Assembly: GCA_943789025.1 (NCBI GenBank)
Contig: CALSSN010000002.1
Coordinates: 1 to 64,000 of the forward strand
From: an uncultured Verrucomicrobiales bacterium
GTDB taxonomy: Bacteria; Verrucomicrobiota; Verrucomicrobiia; Verrucomicrobiales; DEV007
DNA: 64,000 bases
Reading direction: 5' to 3'
Shown here one piece after another: positions 11,287 to 20,933 of the stretch. A program made the position numbers and the translations under genes. Below the pieces are notes generated by a model. That model was not told where the DNA came from and did not search any database. It was given only the letters and a program-made list of their open reading frames with translations. Position 1 is the first letter of the stretch. Each line of letters begins with the position of its first letter.

Positions 11287-12279
11287 TTACATCTGGTCGA
11301 GTATTTCGAACATGGGAGCATAAATTCCCGTGGCCATTTGAATAATTTGCCAGGCTACCACAAGGACGATGAACAGGTAGATGATTCTCGGCAGCCAGGT
11401 TCCTAAATTGCGGGCTGCATCTTCGGTAGCGTCGGCGTAGAGCTTCGACCAGCGTTCCATTTCGATATCCATGCTGCCACTGACCTCGCCTGTCCGGATT
11501 CCGCGGGCAAGCGGTTTGGGGATTCCTGGTTTTCCGGTCATGGCATCGCCGAGGTTACTACCCATTTCGATGGCTCGAGCTGCCTTCTCGGCGGTGGCCA
11601 GAAGCACCCCGCTTCCGCTGGCACTTCCTGCGGCTCGCAGCGCGACCGAGACGGTCTGGCCGGCGACCAGGAAGAAGCCGAAGACGTCGGTGAAACGTGT
11701 CAGGGCACCACTCCTCCGCATCTTGCCATAGAGCGGGATTCGGCCGAGGAACGCATCGACACGAGGCGTGCCTGCGGAGGAACGGTTCAGTCGCCGCAGC
11801 ACGAGGTAGCCTGCGCCAAGGAGGAGCCAGAGTCCGAGTAGAGTGAGCAACGCCGTCCAAAGTGGAGCCAGGGAAGGCCGCGCGACAATCTTCGGTATTG
11901 AAGGGAGGAGCACCCCGAGATGGAGCAGAAAGGCCGGATAAATCAGTTGCGAGCGAATCGTGCGGACCAGCCGATGGCGGCGGCCATAGTGGCTTGCTAA
12001 CTGGCCGAGGGACTCCGGCAGCTTCCCTCCGTCCTGGCCGGCACGAACCAGCGCTATATCCAGGTCACCTGCCTCGTCTCCCAGGGCTTCTTCCAGAGAC
12101 GAGGCCAGATCTTGATGCGCCTTCAATGCGCGATCGAGGCGGGTGACTACCCGCAACTGTCCGGCGGGGAGGTCGTGATCGAGGAGCGTCTCGAGGGCCC
12201 GGCTGATCGGGAATCCGGCCGCCGTGAGTTTCGAGAGTTCGGAGTAAAACTGTTCCCGGTCTGCGCTTGAGAAAGACAT
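11287..12279 (-). CDS. Type II secretion/pilus GspF/PilC-like inner-membrane protein
   Basis: About 330 residues (family usually about 400). Two T2SF-type helical domains are apparent: an N-terminal one (FYSELSKLTAAGFPISRALE) and a second around residues 195-320 (TRFTDVFGFFLVAGQTVSVAL). Three hydrophobic segments lie near residues 110, 150 and 300; the last is IIYLFIVLVVAWQII. GspF/PilC proteins form the inner-membrane platform of type II secretion and type IV pilus machines. No ATPase or pseudopilin gene lies nearby, so its machine is not in the window. The ATG at 12279 is preferred over an upstream GTG at 12297. Confidence 0.85.
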   Translation of the reverse strand: MSFSSADREQFYSELSKLTAAGFPISRALETLLDHDLPAGQLRVVTRLDRALKAHQDLASSLEEALGDEAGDLDIALVRAGQDGGKLPESLGQLASHYGRRHRLVRTIRSQLIYPAFLLHLGVLLPSIPKIVARPSLAPLWTALLTLLGLWLLLGAGYLVLRRLNRSSAGTPRVDAFLGRIPLYGKMRRSGALTRFTDVFGFFLVAGQTVSVALRAAGSASGSGVLLATAEKAARAIEMGSNLGDAMTGKPGIPKPLARGIRTGEVSGSMDIEMERWSKLYADATEDAARNLGTWLPRIIYLFIVLVVAWQIIQMATGIYAPMFEILDQM

Positions 12280-12519
12280 GGTTCTGGGGAGGCTCACTGC
12301 TTTGGGTTGCCACAGAGAGGGAGAGAAGATTGCCAGGACATTCCTGGCAAGAAGCTCTCATTTTACTGCGATGAGTTCGGATAGAAACCCATGAATTGAG
12401 GGCGAGCCTGAATCGGCGTCTGGTATGGGAATGCAAGTTCCTTTTGCGCAGGCAATGAATGTTCACGGTTGGCTGTTTCGATCTTGCTGTGATTGGTGAT
12501 GTCGGGTTTGGTGGGATTG

Positions 12520-14439
12520 ATGAGAAAAATGACGATCCGGAGATGGGGGAAGGTTTTTGGTACACTGGGATTTTTTGCTGCTCTGCATGCGCATGCCGAG
12601 CGACCGGCCAAGCCGAACGTAGTGCTGCTTTTCGCTGATGATCTCGGTTGGCAGGATGTGAAGTGCTACGACGTCGACGAACCTTCCCCGTATGAAACCC
12701 CTCATCTGGATGCGTTGGCAAAAAAGGGGGTGCTTTTCTGGCAAGGTTACTCTCCAGCTCCTACCTGCGCTCCCAGTCGTTGCGCTGTCATGAGTGGGAA
12801 TCACCCGGCTCGGGCTCAGAAAACTCACGTGGTCGGCGGCGCTCCGCCGGCCCCCCGCAGCAAGAGCAACTCAAGGATGATGGAGCCATGGTACAGCGGA
12901 CGGATGCCTGCGAACGAAGTGACCCTTGCCAGAGTATTGCAGGAGGCTGGTTACGCGACCGGTCATTGCGGAAAATGGCACATGGCCGTGGATCACCATG
13001 CCTTCCCTCAGCCCGGCGACCAGGGCTTCGATTTTACCACCCACCATCAAGAGCAAAATGTCCGCGGCGTGCAGGCGGGGATGAAAAACCGGCTGGAGGG
13101 GTTTGCGAGCAACGACCTCGGTGACCCGTACCGGCTGGATGAGCATGGATTTCCAAACGATTTGATGACCGAGGGGGCGCTCGACTTCCTTGAGGCAAAT
13201 AAGCAAGCGCCGATTTTCCTCTACTACGCTACCTGGCTCGTCCACACGCCGATCCAGTCGCGGAGCAAGGCTCTCCTTCAAAAATACTGCCAGAAGCTTG
13301 GAGTCGATTTCCCGACAGATCCGGATCACTGGCGAATGGAAGGGCAGAATAACCCATACTACTGCGCCATGGTCGAGACCCTCGACCACTATGTCGGCAA
13401 GATAGTAAAGTATCTGGAGACCACCGAGGACCCGCGCTGGCCCGGTCACAAGCTGATAGAAAACACCTGGATTATCTTCAGCTCGGACAATGGTGGAATG
13501 GAAGGGCACCCCGGGGAGGTGATTACCGACAACTACCCGCTCGATCGGGGCAAGATCTCAGCCATGGAGGGTGGGACCCGAGTTCCATTTCTTGTTGCCG
13601 GTCCCGGTGTGCCAGCCGGTGTCGAGTCGGAGGTCATGGTCAATGGCCTCGATTTTTACCCGACCATTCTTTCGCTGGCTGGAATCGAGAGGCCGGAGGG
13701 GAAAAACCTTGACGGCTGTGATCTGGTTCCGCTCCTCCTCGGTGACCCTGCCGACCCCTCTCTGGTGCGCGAGGCCGGCGGAGGTGTTCGTGATACTATG
13801 GTCTGGCACTTCCCGCATAGCGGCGCTCTCGAAAGCACACTCCGGATCGGCGATTACAAACTCGTCCGCAACTACGACCATGTGAGCAACCCACACGAAG
13901 ATGAGCTTGAGCTTTACCGACTCTACAATTCGGAGGGAGGAAAGCCGACTCGGGTGGACATCGAAGAGGCAAAAAACCTGGTCGCCTCGATGCCGGAAAA
14001 GGCGCAGGAGATGAATGCGCGGCTGACCGTGCTTCTGGAGGAAATGCAAGCGAGCTATCCGTCTTACAACCCCAGTTTCAGGGGCCCGCTGCCTGGCAAA
14101 AAAAAGGTGCCGACGGTGCTTTCCCACGCCCGAAGTGGAAACTGCGTCGAATTCACCTACGCCGAGAATGGCGCCAAGGTGGCGCACGCCGCTTTGATCT
14201 ATACGACCAATGGCGGTGCAATTCATGAAGAATGGTTCCGCGCACCAGCTGTCCTGATGCCGGACTGCAAGGTCGAGGCCGAAATACCGGAGGGAACGAC
14301 ACATTACCTGATGATTTTGATCGACGAAAATGCCTTTCTCGTCAGCTATCCGGAGGTTCCGGATGCGCGCGCGGTGAGCCAGAAAGGAGTGACCCTGACC
14401 AGTGCTGCTCTCGCGGTGCAGGCGGATGCGCGGGAATAG
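12520..14439 (+). CDS. Secreted type I sulfatase (arylsulfatase family)
   Basis: About 639 residues. The ATG at 12520 or 12529 leads into a signal peptide ending AHA-ER; a more upstream ATG at 12493 is possible. The metal site (VLLFADDLGW) and the formylglycine motif C-A-P-S-R in PTCAPSRCAVMSG are intact, as are GKWHM and SDNGG. A C-terminal beta-domain of about 130 residues follows the catalytic part. The product is predicted to be a calcium-dependent, formylglycine-activated hydrolase of sulfate esters on a glycan in the periplasm or outside. A paralogue lacking its N-terminus lies at 24 kb. It is followed by a NahK-like kinase, suggesting a sulfated amino-sugar substrate (inference). Confidence 0.92.
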   Translation: MRKMTIRRWGKVFGTLGFFAALHAHAERPAKPNVVLLFADDLGWQDVKCYDVDEPSPYETPHLDALAKKGVLFWQGYSPAPTCAPSRCAVMSGNHPARAQKTHVVGGAPPAPRSKSNSRMMEPWYSGRMPANEVTLARVLQEAGYATGHCGKWHMAVDHHAFPQPGDQGFDFTTHHQEQNVRGVQAGMKNRLEGFASNDLGDPYRLDEHGFPNDLMTEGALDFLEANKQAPIFLYYATWLVHTPIQSRSKALLQKYCQKLGVDFPTDPDHWRMEGQNNPYYCAMVETLDHYVGKIVKYLETTEDPRWPGHKLIENTWIIFSSDNGGMEGHPGEVITDNYPLDRGKISAMEGGTRVPFLVAGPGVPAGVESEVMVNGLDFYPTILSLAGIERPEGKNLDGCDLVPLLLGDPADPSLVREAGGGVRDTMVWHFPHSGALESTLRIGDYKLVRNYDHVSNPHEDELELYRLYNSEGGKPTRVDIEEAKNLVASMPEKAQEMNARLTVLLEEMQASYPSYNPSFRGPLPGKKKVPTVLSHARSGNCVEFTYAENGAKVAHAALIYTTNGGAIHEEWFRAPAVLMPDCKVEAEIPEGTTHYLMILIDENAFLVSYPEVPDARAVSQKGVTLTSAALAVQADARE

Positions 14440-14592
14440 GTCGAAACTACCGGGAAGTATCAAATTTAATGATCCCGACTGGACGTGATCGTCGGAGTGC
14501 TGGTAGGCTTATCAGCGCGCCGTGCGTGCACCGGGCAATCCAAAGCAAAGCGAAGCTAAGAGTGGAAAATTAAGAGTCAGCAAAGTCAAGTG

Positions 14593-15684
14593 ATGGAGAA
14601 ATTTACAGAGATTGCCGCTGCCTTCCAGTGCCGGGGAAGCTACCTCGGGGAGGATCCCTACGGCTCAGGGCATATCAACGACACCTTTAAGGTCTGCTAC
14701 GATGATGGCGGCCAGCAAGTTCATTACATTCACCAACGCATCAACCGCGAGGTTTTTCGCGATGTTCCGGCCTTGATGGAGAACATTGGCCGTGTCACCC
14801 GGCACCAGCGGAAAAAGCTTAAAGCAGCGGCAGTGGCCGATCCTAACCGGCGGGTGCTCACCTTGGTGCCGACATTGGAGGGTGAAGACTATCACATCGA
14901 TAGCGAGGGTGCCTGTTGGCGCACCTTCGAGTTTATCGAGGGTGCGCTTGGGCACGACATCGTGGAGTCACTCGACCAGGCCTTCGAGGTGGCCCGGGCC
15001 TTTGGAGAGTTCCAGGGTCAGCTCATAGATTTGCCGGGTCGGTTGCACGAGACGATCCCTGATTTCCATCATACGCGCTCGAGGTTTGTCGATCTCCAGC
15101 GAGCCATCACGGCGGATTCTCACGACCGGGTGCGAGAAATTACTGACGAGATTGAATTCGCCCTGGCTCGCGAAAAAATGGTCGATGTGGTCCTCGATTT
15201 GATGGCTGCAGGCGAGATTCCCGAACGGGTGACTCACAATGACACCAAGCTTAACAACGTGCTCATCGATACCACCACGGGAGAGGGGCTCTGCGTGATT
15301 GATCTCGACACGGTGATGCCGGGGTCGATCCTGTACGATGTGGGTGATATGATTCGAACCACGACCTCTACCGCCAAAGAAGACGAGACCGATCTCTCGA
15401 AGGTGGAAATGGACATCAAGCACTTTGAAGCCATCATCATGGGTTACCTGAAATCAGCCTCCGGATTTATCGTGCCATTTGAACGTCAGTTACTGGCCTT
15501 TTCCGGAAGGCTGATTTCCTATGAAACGGGCATTCGATTCCTGACCGATTTTCTTCAGGGAGATGTTTATTTCAAGACCCAGCGGGAGCGCCAGAACCTC
15601 GACCGTTGTCGCAGCCAGTTTAAGATGGTGAAATCGATTGAGCGGCAGATGGATGCCATGCGGCAGATCGTGAAGGCTTGTTGA
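14593..15684 (+). CDS. NahK-like sugar kinase (phosphotransferase/APH fold)
   Basis: 363 residues from the ATG at 14593 (a GTG directly precedes it). It has an aminoglycoside-phosphotransferase fold: a nucleotide loop region (GSGHINDTFKV), the Brenner motif HNDTKLNN (residues 215-222, catalytic Asp217) and the metal-binding DLD (237-239) followed by YDVGDMIRT. The pattern resembles N-acetylhexosamine 1-kinases, which make GlcNAc/GalNAc-1-phosphate in the cytoplasm. The position between two sulfatase genes fits use of amino sugars released from a sulfated polymer. Specificity for HexNAc is inferred from overall similarity, not proven. Confidence 0.8.
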   Translation: MEKFTEIAAAFQCRGSYLGEDPYGSGHINDTFKVCYDDGGQQVHYIHQRINREVFRDVPALMENIGRVTRHQRKKLKAAAVADPNRRVLTLVPTLEGEDYHIDSEGACWRTFEFIEGALGHDIVESLDQAFEVARAFGEFQGQLIDLPGRLHETIPDFHHTRSRFVDLQRAITADSHDRVREITDEIEFALAREKMVDVVLDLMAAGEIPERVTHNDTKLNNVLIDTTTGEGLCVIDLDTVMPGSILYDVGDMIRTTTSTAKEDETDLSKVEMDIKHFEAIIMGYLKSASGFIVPFERQLLAFSGRLISYETGIRFLTDFLQGDVYFKTQRERQNLDRCRSQFKMVKSIERQMDAMRQIVKAC

Positions 15685-15768
15685 GATGGGTGTGTTTTTC
15701 TCTCGGTAGTGAAAGATTCCGTGATCTTCGTCGGTTTCTAAGCCAGCGGATTATCCGTGGTCAATGTC

Positions 15769-17052
15769 ATGCATCGAATCATCTGCATTTTTCTCATCTG
15801 TTGTTACTCCGGTTTTGTTCACGCTGGGGAGACTGTGCCGTCGCGCCCGAATGTGGTCGTCATCATTAGCGATGATCAGGGGTTTCACGATTACAGCTTC
15901 ATGGGGCATCCTACTATCAAGACCCCTGAGATCGATAAGCTGGCAGGTGAGAGCCTGCTCTTCACCCGAGGCTATGTGACGACTCCGCTGTGCAGTCCGT
16001 CGCTGGCTACCATGCTCACGGGGCAGTATCCTCACCAGCACGGGATCACGGGAAATGACCCGGCCGATAAGAAGCCGCGTGCTGCGTGGATCAAACACTT
16101 CGGAAAGAGCCCGCAGCTTCCGGCCATGCTGGGGGAGGTGGGGTATCTCTCCCTGCACACCGGAAAATACTGGCAGGGAGATCCCGCGGTCTCCGGCTTC
16201 ACCGATACCATGGGTGCCACCGGGCGCCACGGATCAGAAGTTTCTCTCGGGATCGGGCGTGATGGGATGCAGCCTATCTATGACTTCATTGCCAAGGCTC
16301 GGTCACAAGAAAAACCGTTCCTCGTCTGGTATGCGCCTTTCCTCCCGCATACCCCGCACAATCCTCCTGAGCGCCTGTTGAAAAAATACCGGGGCAAGGG
16401 ATCCAGTCCGGGCAGGGAAAAGTATTTTGCTATGTGCGAGTGGCTCGACGAGACCTGCGGCCAACTGCTCGGTCACCTCGATGCCGAGGGATTGCGTGAG
16501 AATACCATAGTGGTCTACCTCTGTGACAATGGGTGGGGCACACTCGGGAAGGGAAGCGTGAAAGCTACGCCTCACGAACTCGGCGTGAGAACCCCGATTA
16601 TGATCAGGTGGCCCGGCCGTATTGAGCCGAGCAGGGACGAGATCAGGCTTGCCAGTAACCTTGACCTGGCGCCGACTATTCTGCAGGCCTGCGGTGTGGA
16701 ACCCTCCCCGGAAATGGAAGGCATCGACCTTCTGGACGACGCGGAGGTCTCACAACGAAAGACCCTCTTCCTCGAAAACTTCGCCCACGACATGTTCGAT
16801 GTGGAGCGTCCCGCTGACAGCTTGAATGCCCGCTCGTGCATCGAGGGGCACTGGAAGTTGACGCTCTGGCAGGATCCGCACCCGTCGTTAAAAATTGAGA
16901 AATGGCGCATGCCGGCCCCGGAAGAAAAGCTACTGCTCTTCGATCTGCAGGCCGATCCCATGGAAAAAAACAACCTCGCCGACCGGCACCCGGACCGGGT
17001 CGCGGCCATGCGGACTCGGTTGGATGCCTGGTGGAACCCTGAGGAGGGTTGA
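15769..17052 (+). CDS. Secreted sulfatase-family protein with altered CxPSL active-site motif
   Basis: About 427 residues from the ATG at 15769 (MHRIICIFLICCYSGFVHA looks like a signal peptide); a GTG lies 4 codons upstream. The metal site (VVIISDDQGF), HTGKYW and CDNGWG segments are conserved. The formylglycine motif reads C-S-P-S-L instead of C-x-P-S-R, so the arginine needed in classical type I sulfatases is replaced by leucine (LCSPSLATMLTGQYPHQHG). The fold is clearly sulfatase; activity may be altered. It may belong to a subfamily where this change is normal. It lies downstream of the NahK-like kinase on the same strand. Confidence 0.88.
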   Translation: MHRIICIFLICCYSGFVHAGETVPSRPNVVVIISDDQGFHDYSFMGHPTIKTPEIDKLAGESLLFTRGYVTTPLCSPSLATMLTGQYPHQHGITGNDPADKKPRAAWIKHFGKSPQLPAMLGEVGYLSLHTGKYWQGDPAVSGFTDTMGATGRHGSEVSLGIGRDGMQPIYDFIAKARSQEKPFLVWYAPFLPHTPHNPPERLLKKYRGKGSSPGREKYFAMCEWLDETCGQLLGHLDAEGLRENTIVVYLCDNGWGTLGKGSVKATPHELGVRTPIMIRWPGRIEPSRDEIRLASNLDLAPTILQACGVEPSPEMEGIDLLDDAEVSQRKTLFLENFAHDMFDVERPADSLNARSCIEGHWKLTLWQDPHPSLKIEKWRMPAPEEKLLLFDLQADPMEKNNLADRHPDRVAAMRTRLDAWWNPEEG

Positions 17053-17076
17053 TGATAAACAAAAACGGTAGGTTCT

Positions 17077-17213
17077 GCAGTTATCCTCGTCGATGACCTC
17101 AAGTTTTCGGAGATCAGGTGTGACGGCTCTACGACCTGTCCACCGACCGATGCGAGCAGAAGGATCTCGCCAATCCCGTGATTCAACTGTGCCCATTCCC
17201 GTTTTTAGGCTAA
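17077..17213 (+). pseudogene. Sulfatase relic: N- and C-terminal ends joined
   Basis: One frame (17077-17130) reads AVILVDDLKFSEIRCDG, matching a sulfatase metal-binding N-terminus (usually VILIVADDLGFSDIGCYG). An overlapping frame (17124-17213) reads RLYDLSTDRCEQKDLAN, a typical sulfatase C-terminus, and ends in TAA. The roughly 400-codon middle is missing, so this looks like the scar of a large internal deletion joining the two ends near 17125. Confidence 0.65.
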
Positions 17214-17250
17214 ATGGAAACATCGCCGTGCCACTGAAAGCGTTCACACC

Positions 17251-18061
17251 ATGATCAATAGACGAACCTTCTTTACTTACGGCGCCGGAGTTGTTGGTAG
17301 CACAGCACTTGCTGCCACGGCTGGGGCCCAGGGCCAACCGCCCGGGGCCCGGTCAACCGGTGACGAGAGAAGAGGCCACTCCCGACTGCCTGCGTTCGCG
17401 AAAGGCAGCCGACTCGTGTTCCAAGGCGACTCGATTACCGATATGAACTGGGGGTCGCAAGGAAAGTGATCGCAACCACTACCTCGGCCACAGCTACGTC
17501 TTTCTCATCGCCGCACGGCTCGGCGTGGAACTGCCCGAAGCCCAACTCGACATCTACAACCGTGGCAAGAGCGGCAATGCCGTCTGGCAACTCCGCGAGC
17601 GCTGGCAAAAGGATGCTGTCGAAATGCAGCCTGACCTGCTCAGCATCCTTATCGGCACCAATGACGTCGGGCAAGGCTTGAGGAACCCGGCCCGGATTGT
17701 CACGCCTGCTGCCTTCGAGTCCGACTACCGCTTCATCCTCGATGCCAGTCTTAAGGCCAATCCGAACTTGCGTCTGGTGCTCCTCGACCCCTTCGTGCTG
17801 CCCACTGGCCCATTGCAGAACGTGCAGGCCTACCAGGTCCGTCGCGCGGCGACCGATAGGCTGTGCGAGGTGGTTGCCAAACTTGGGAAAGACTACCAGG
17901 CCGTCCATATTCAAACTCAGGACATCTTCGATGCCGCCGCTGCGGAAGTGCCACCCGAGCACTGGCTGTGGGATGGCATACACCCGCTGCCGCAGGGCCA
18001 CGAGCTGATAGCCCGCCACTGGCTACAGGAAGTCGCCGCGCGCTGGCCGCAGCGCAGATAG
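17251..18061 (+). pseudogene. SGNH/GDSL-type hydrolase broken by one frameshift
   Basis: The first segment (17251-17469) carries a Tat-like start (INRRTFFTYGAGVVG) and the block I motif VFQGDSITDM. A single extra base near 17453 shifts the frame; the rest (to 18061) continues with HYLGHSYVFLIAARLG, the block III GTND and the block V D-G-I-H (WDGIHPLPQG). Restored length is about 269 residues, normal for this family. These are secreted lipase/esterase-type enzymes, often deacetylating polysaccharides. Repair of one base restores everything, so a sequencing error or very recent mutation is likely. Confidence 0.82.
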
Positions 18062-18062
18062 T

Positions 18063-19442
18063 ATGAATCGACCCGTGTTCCGGAATGTTGCTTCCGTCGT
18101 GGTAGCGATAGGCTATCTGGTCGGAAGTGTTGTTTTCGCCGCCGCGGACCAATCCGCTGACAAGCCCAACATTATCCTGGTTCTGACGGATGACCAGGGC
18201 ATCGGGGACTTGTCTTGCATGGGCAACACGATTCTAAGCACGCCGCGTATCGATGCGCTCTACGAGAAGGCGACGCGTTTCACCGACTTTCAGGTCAGTC
18301 CGACCTGTGCGCCAACGCGCGCCGCCATAATGAGCGGGTGGTTCCCGTTCGAGGTCGGGGTCAGCCACACCCTGATGCAGCGGGAGCGCTTGGCCCCCAC
18401 CCGGTATTACGGTGCGTCCGTGCGCACGGCCCATTGGCGCCTTGTCTATGAGATGGATGGCGAGGAACCTTGGCTCAGCGACATTGTCCAAGACCCGGGA
18501 GAGACCAGAAACCTCATCAATGAATTTCCGCAAGTCGCGCAAAAGCTCAAAGCCGACTTTGATAACTGGTGGGATTCCACCGAGGCTTTTCTAGTCAATG
18601 AAGGACTTCCCCGCCTCCGCCCCGGGGAATACCCCTTGCACCTGCGTTACGCCAAGCAGCTGCAGCAAAAGGGCGTCCCTGATTGGCAACCCAAGCCGTT
18701 TGAGCAGGAAGGGGATGGTGACTCCAGTGTGGTAGCGCCTGCTGGGTGGCAGGGTAAGAAGTCAGACTGGAATGGATTTCAAAAAGTGGCTTTCCAGGTG
18801 GATGGCAAACCCTGTTTTGTCGTGCTGCCTGACAAAGAGGAAATGGGGAAGCCTTGGGCTTGGCGTGCACGTTTCCCCACCTATCACCCGGAAGTGGATA
18901 TGACGCAGGAAAAAGGGCTGGCCGGTAAAGTGGCCCTTGAGGCCGTGAGCCGTGGCGGGCTGTTTGCTTACCGATGGGCGGCGCGGAACCCCGATGCTGT
19001 CGCCTGTCTCTACGCCGATGTTCCGGTCTGCGATTTCAAGAGCTGGCCTCTGGGGCAAGGCAGTGGTATTGGCAATCACAAGACATGGCTGAATCTGCTC
19101 AAACAGTACGAATTCACTGAGAAGCAGGCGCTCGCATAACGCGAGAACCCGATCGATGTCCTGGGTCCTATAGCGAAGGCTGAGATACCCTTGCTGCACT
19201 TGATCAGCAGGAATGACCGAGTGGTTCCTGCAGAAGAAAATACCGATCTATTAGTAGCCGAGCGGTATCGTGACATGGGAAGAGTGATAGAAATCATCGA
19301 AGTCAAAGAAGGCACCAGAGCACAAGGACATCACTTCGATCATCTTGATCCTAAGCGGGTTGCTGACTTTATTGAGAAGCATGCGCAAGGAGAAAACCGT
19401 GATGGAAAAGAAGCGTCAAAAAGACAAGGCAAAGCGAATTAA
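18063..19442 (+). pseudogene. Chimeric relic: internally deleted sulfatase fused to internally deleted alpha/beta hydrolase
   Basis: Residues 1-120 are a sulfatase N-terminus with signal peptide, LTDDQGIGD and the C-A-P-T-R formylglycine motif. At LAPT/RYYG the sequence jumps to a sulfatase C-terminus (DPGETRNLIN, FDNWWDST). From about residue 225 it becomes an alpha/beta hydrolase like domain 2 of the 21090-23990 protein (AVSRGGLFAYRWAA, YADVPVCDFKSW), with about 35 residues missing before the nucleophile motif. One frameshift near 19137 separates the last 100 codons (NDRVVPAEEN, ending QGKAN). The start is 1 bp after the SGNH stop. It cannot make a working sulfatase. Confidence 0.72.
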
Positions 19443-19456
19443 CTCGAGCTACTGAG

Positions 19457-19484
19457 CCAGGCCCCAGGCCCCAGGCCCCAGGCC
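19457..19484. repeat. 7-bp tandem repeat (ccaggcc)x4
   Basis: Four perfect head-to-tail copies lie in the 75-bp gap before the next sulfatase gene. A slippage-prone microsatellite with no evident function. Confidence 0.85.
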
Positions 19485-19517
19485 CTGAGCTCCGATTTCC
19501 TACCCAAACAAACCCCA

Positions 19518-20933
19518 ATGAAAAGCCTGTCTCTCTTTCTCATTTCACTCTTCACTCTTCACTCCTTGGCGGCTGCTCCGCGGAAGCAGCCGCCAAACGT
19601 CATCCACATCATGCTCGATGAGTGGGGCTACTTTGAGTGGTCGGCGATGGGCCACCCCATCCTGGATACGCCGAATATCGACAAATTGGCAGCCGAGGGC
19701 ATGCGTTTCACCCAGTTGCTGGCGGGAGCCAATGTCTGTGCGCCCACGCGCAGCACACTGATGACCGGGCAGCATACCGGCCACACCACGGTGCGTGGGA
19801 ATTCCGGCAGTGCCGCTCTGCGCGCGGAGGACTCCACCATCGCCAGTATGCTGCAACAGGCGGGTTACGCCACCGGCGGCTTCGGCAAGTGGGGCCTGGG
19901 AGATGCGGGCACGACCGGAGTCCCGGAGAAGCATGGTCTTGCTACTTTCTTTGGCTACTATCATCAGGGCCACGCCCATACCTTCTACCCGCGTTACCTG
20001 CTGCGAAACAGCGTCAAGGTGACGCTCAAAGGCAACACCGGCGACTTTCTCAGCGGTGAAACGTTTTCCCACACGCTGATCTACGAGGAGAGTATCAAGT
20101 TTATCCGTGCGCATGCCGATCAACCTTTCTTTGCCTACCTGCCATGGACACCCCCGCATGGCTACTGGGCGATGCCGGAGGACGAACCCGCCTGGCAGAA
20201 ATACAAGGCTCTGCAATGGGATGCCAGCAACCAGTTGGGTAAACAGGACGCGCAGATGTATGCCGCTATGGTGGAAATGGTGGATCGCCAGATTGGCGAA
20301 ATCATGGCCCTGCTGAAGGAGTTGAAGATCGATGACAATACCATCGTGATTCTCTGTGGTGACAACGGTGGTCAACCCTACTTCAAGAACGCCAGGCATC
20401 CGCACGGTTATCTTGCCCCGAATCTGAACCCCAGGACCGGCGAACGCTTCCGGGGCGGCAAAGGCAATTTCTACGAAGGCGGCTTGCGCATTCCCTTCAT
20501 CGCTCACTGGCCGGGCAAGATCAAAGCGGGCTCTGTTTCCGACCACCTCGGCTACTTCCCGGACATCATGCCGACGCTCGCAGAACTCGCTGGTGCCACA
20601 CCGCGCGAGGATTGTGACGGCATCTCCATCGTACCGACATTGCTCGGCGAAGAAAAGCCTGGTCGCAGGCAACAGCAGCACGACTATCTTTACTGGGAAG
20701 GGAAAGGCAGCGTGGCGGTGCGTATGAAGAACTGGAAGGCGATCCGGCCGCAAAAGGATGCCGCCTTCGAGTTGTATGATCTGGACTCAGACATCGAGGA
20801 ACGCGACAATGTGGCGGCGTTGCATCCCGCGATTCTCGAGCAGATGGTGGCATACGCCAAGCAGGCCCACACCCCGCCGCGAACTGGCAAAGTCCTCGAT
20901 CCGTCTCTCGGATTCAAAGGCCACAAGAAGTAG
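19518..20933 (+). CDS. Secreted type I sulfatase (arylsulfatase A-like)
   Basis: 471 residues with a clear signal peptide (LFLISLFTLHSLAAA). The formylglycine motif is C-A-P-T-R in ANVCAPTRSTLMTGQH. The first metal ligands read LDEWGY instead of the common ADDLGY, a variant seen in one sulfatase subgroup. GKWGLG, TPPHGYW, CGDNGGQ and GGLRIPFIAHWPG follow in the expected order, and the C-terminal ELYDLDSDIEE is intact. Predicted to remove sulfate from a carbohydrate outside the cytoplasm. The formylglycine-generating enzyme it needs is not in the window. Confidence 0.93.
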   Translation: MKSLSLFLISLFTLHSLAAAPRKQPPNVIHIMLDEWGYFEWSAMGHPILDTPNIDKLAAEGMRFTQLLAGANVCAPTRSTLMTGQHTGHTTVRGNSGSAALRAEDSTIASMLQQAGYATGGFGKWGLGDAGTTGVPEKHGLATFFGYYHQGHAHTFYPRYLLRNSVKVTLKGNTGDFLSGETFSHTLIYEESIKFIRAHADQPFFAYLPWTPPHGYWAMPEDEPAWQKYKALQWDASNQLGKQDAQMYAAMVEMVDRQIGEIMALLKELKIDDNTIVILCGDNGGQPYFKNARHPHGYLAPNLNPRTGERFRGGKGNFYEGGLRIPFIAHWPGKIKAGSVSDHLGYFPDIMPTLAELAGATPREDCDGISIVPTLLGEEKPGRRQQQHDYLYWEGKGSVAVRMKNWKAIRPQKDAAFELYDLDSDIEERDNVAALHPAILEQMVAYAKQAHTPPRTGKVLDPSLGFKGHKK

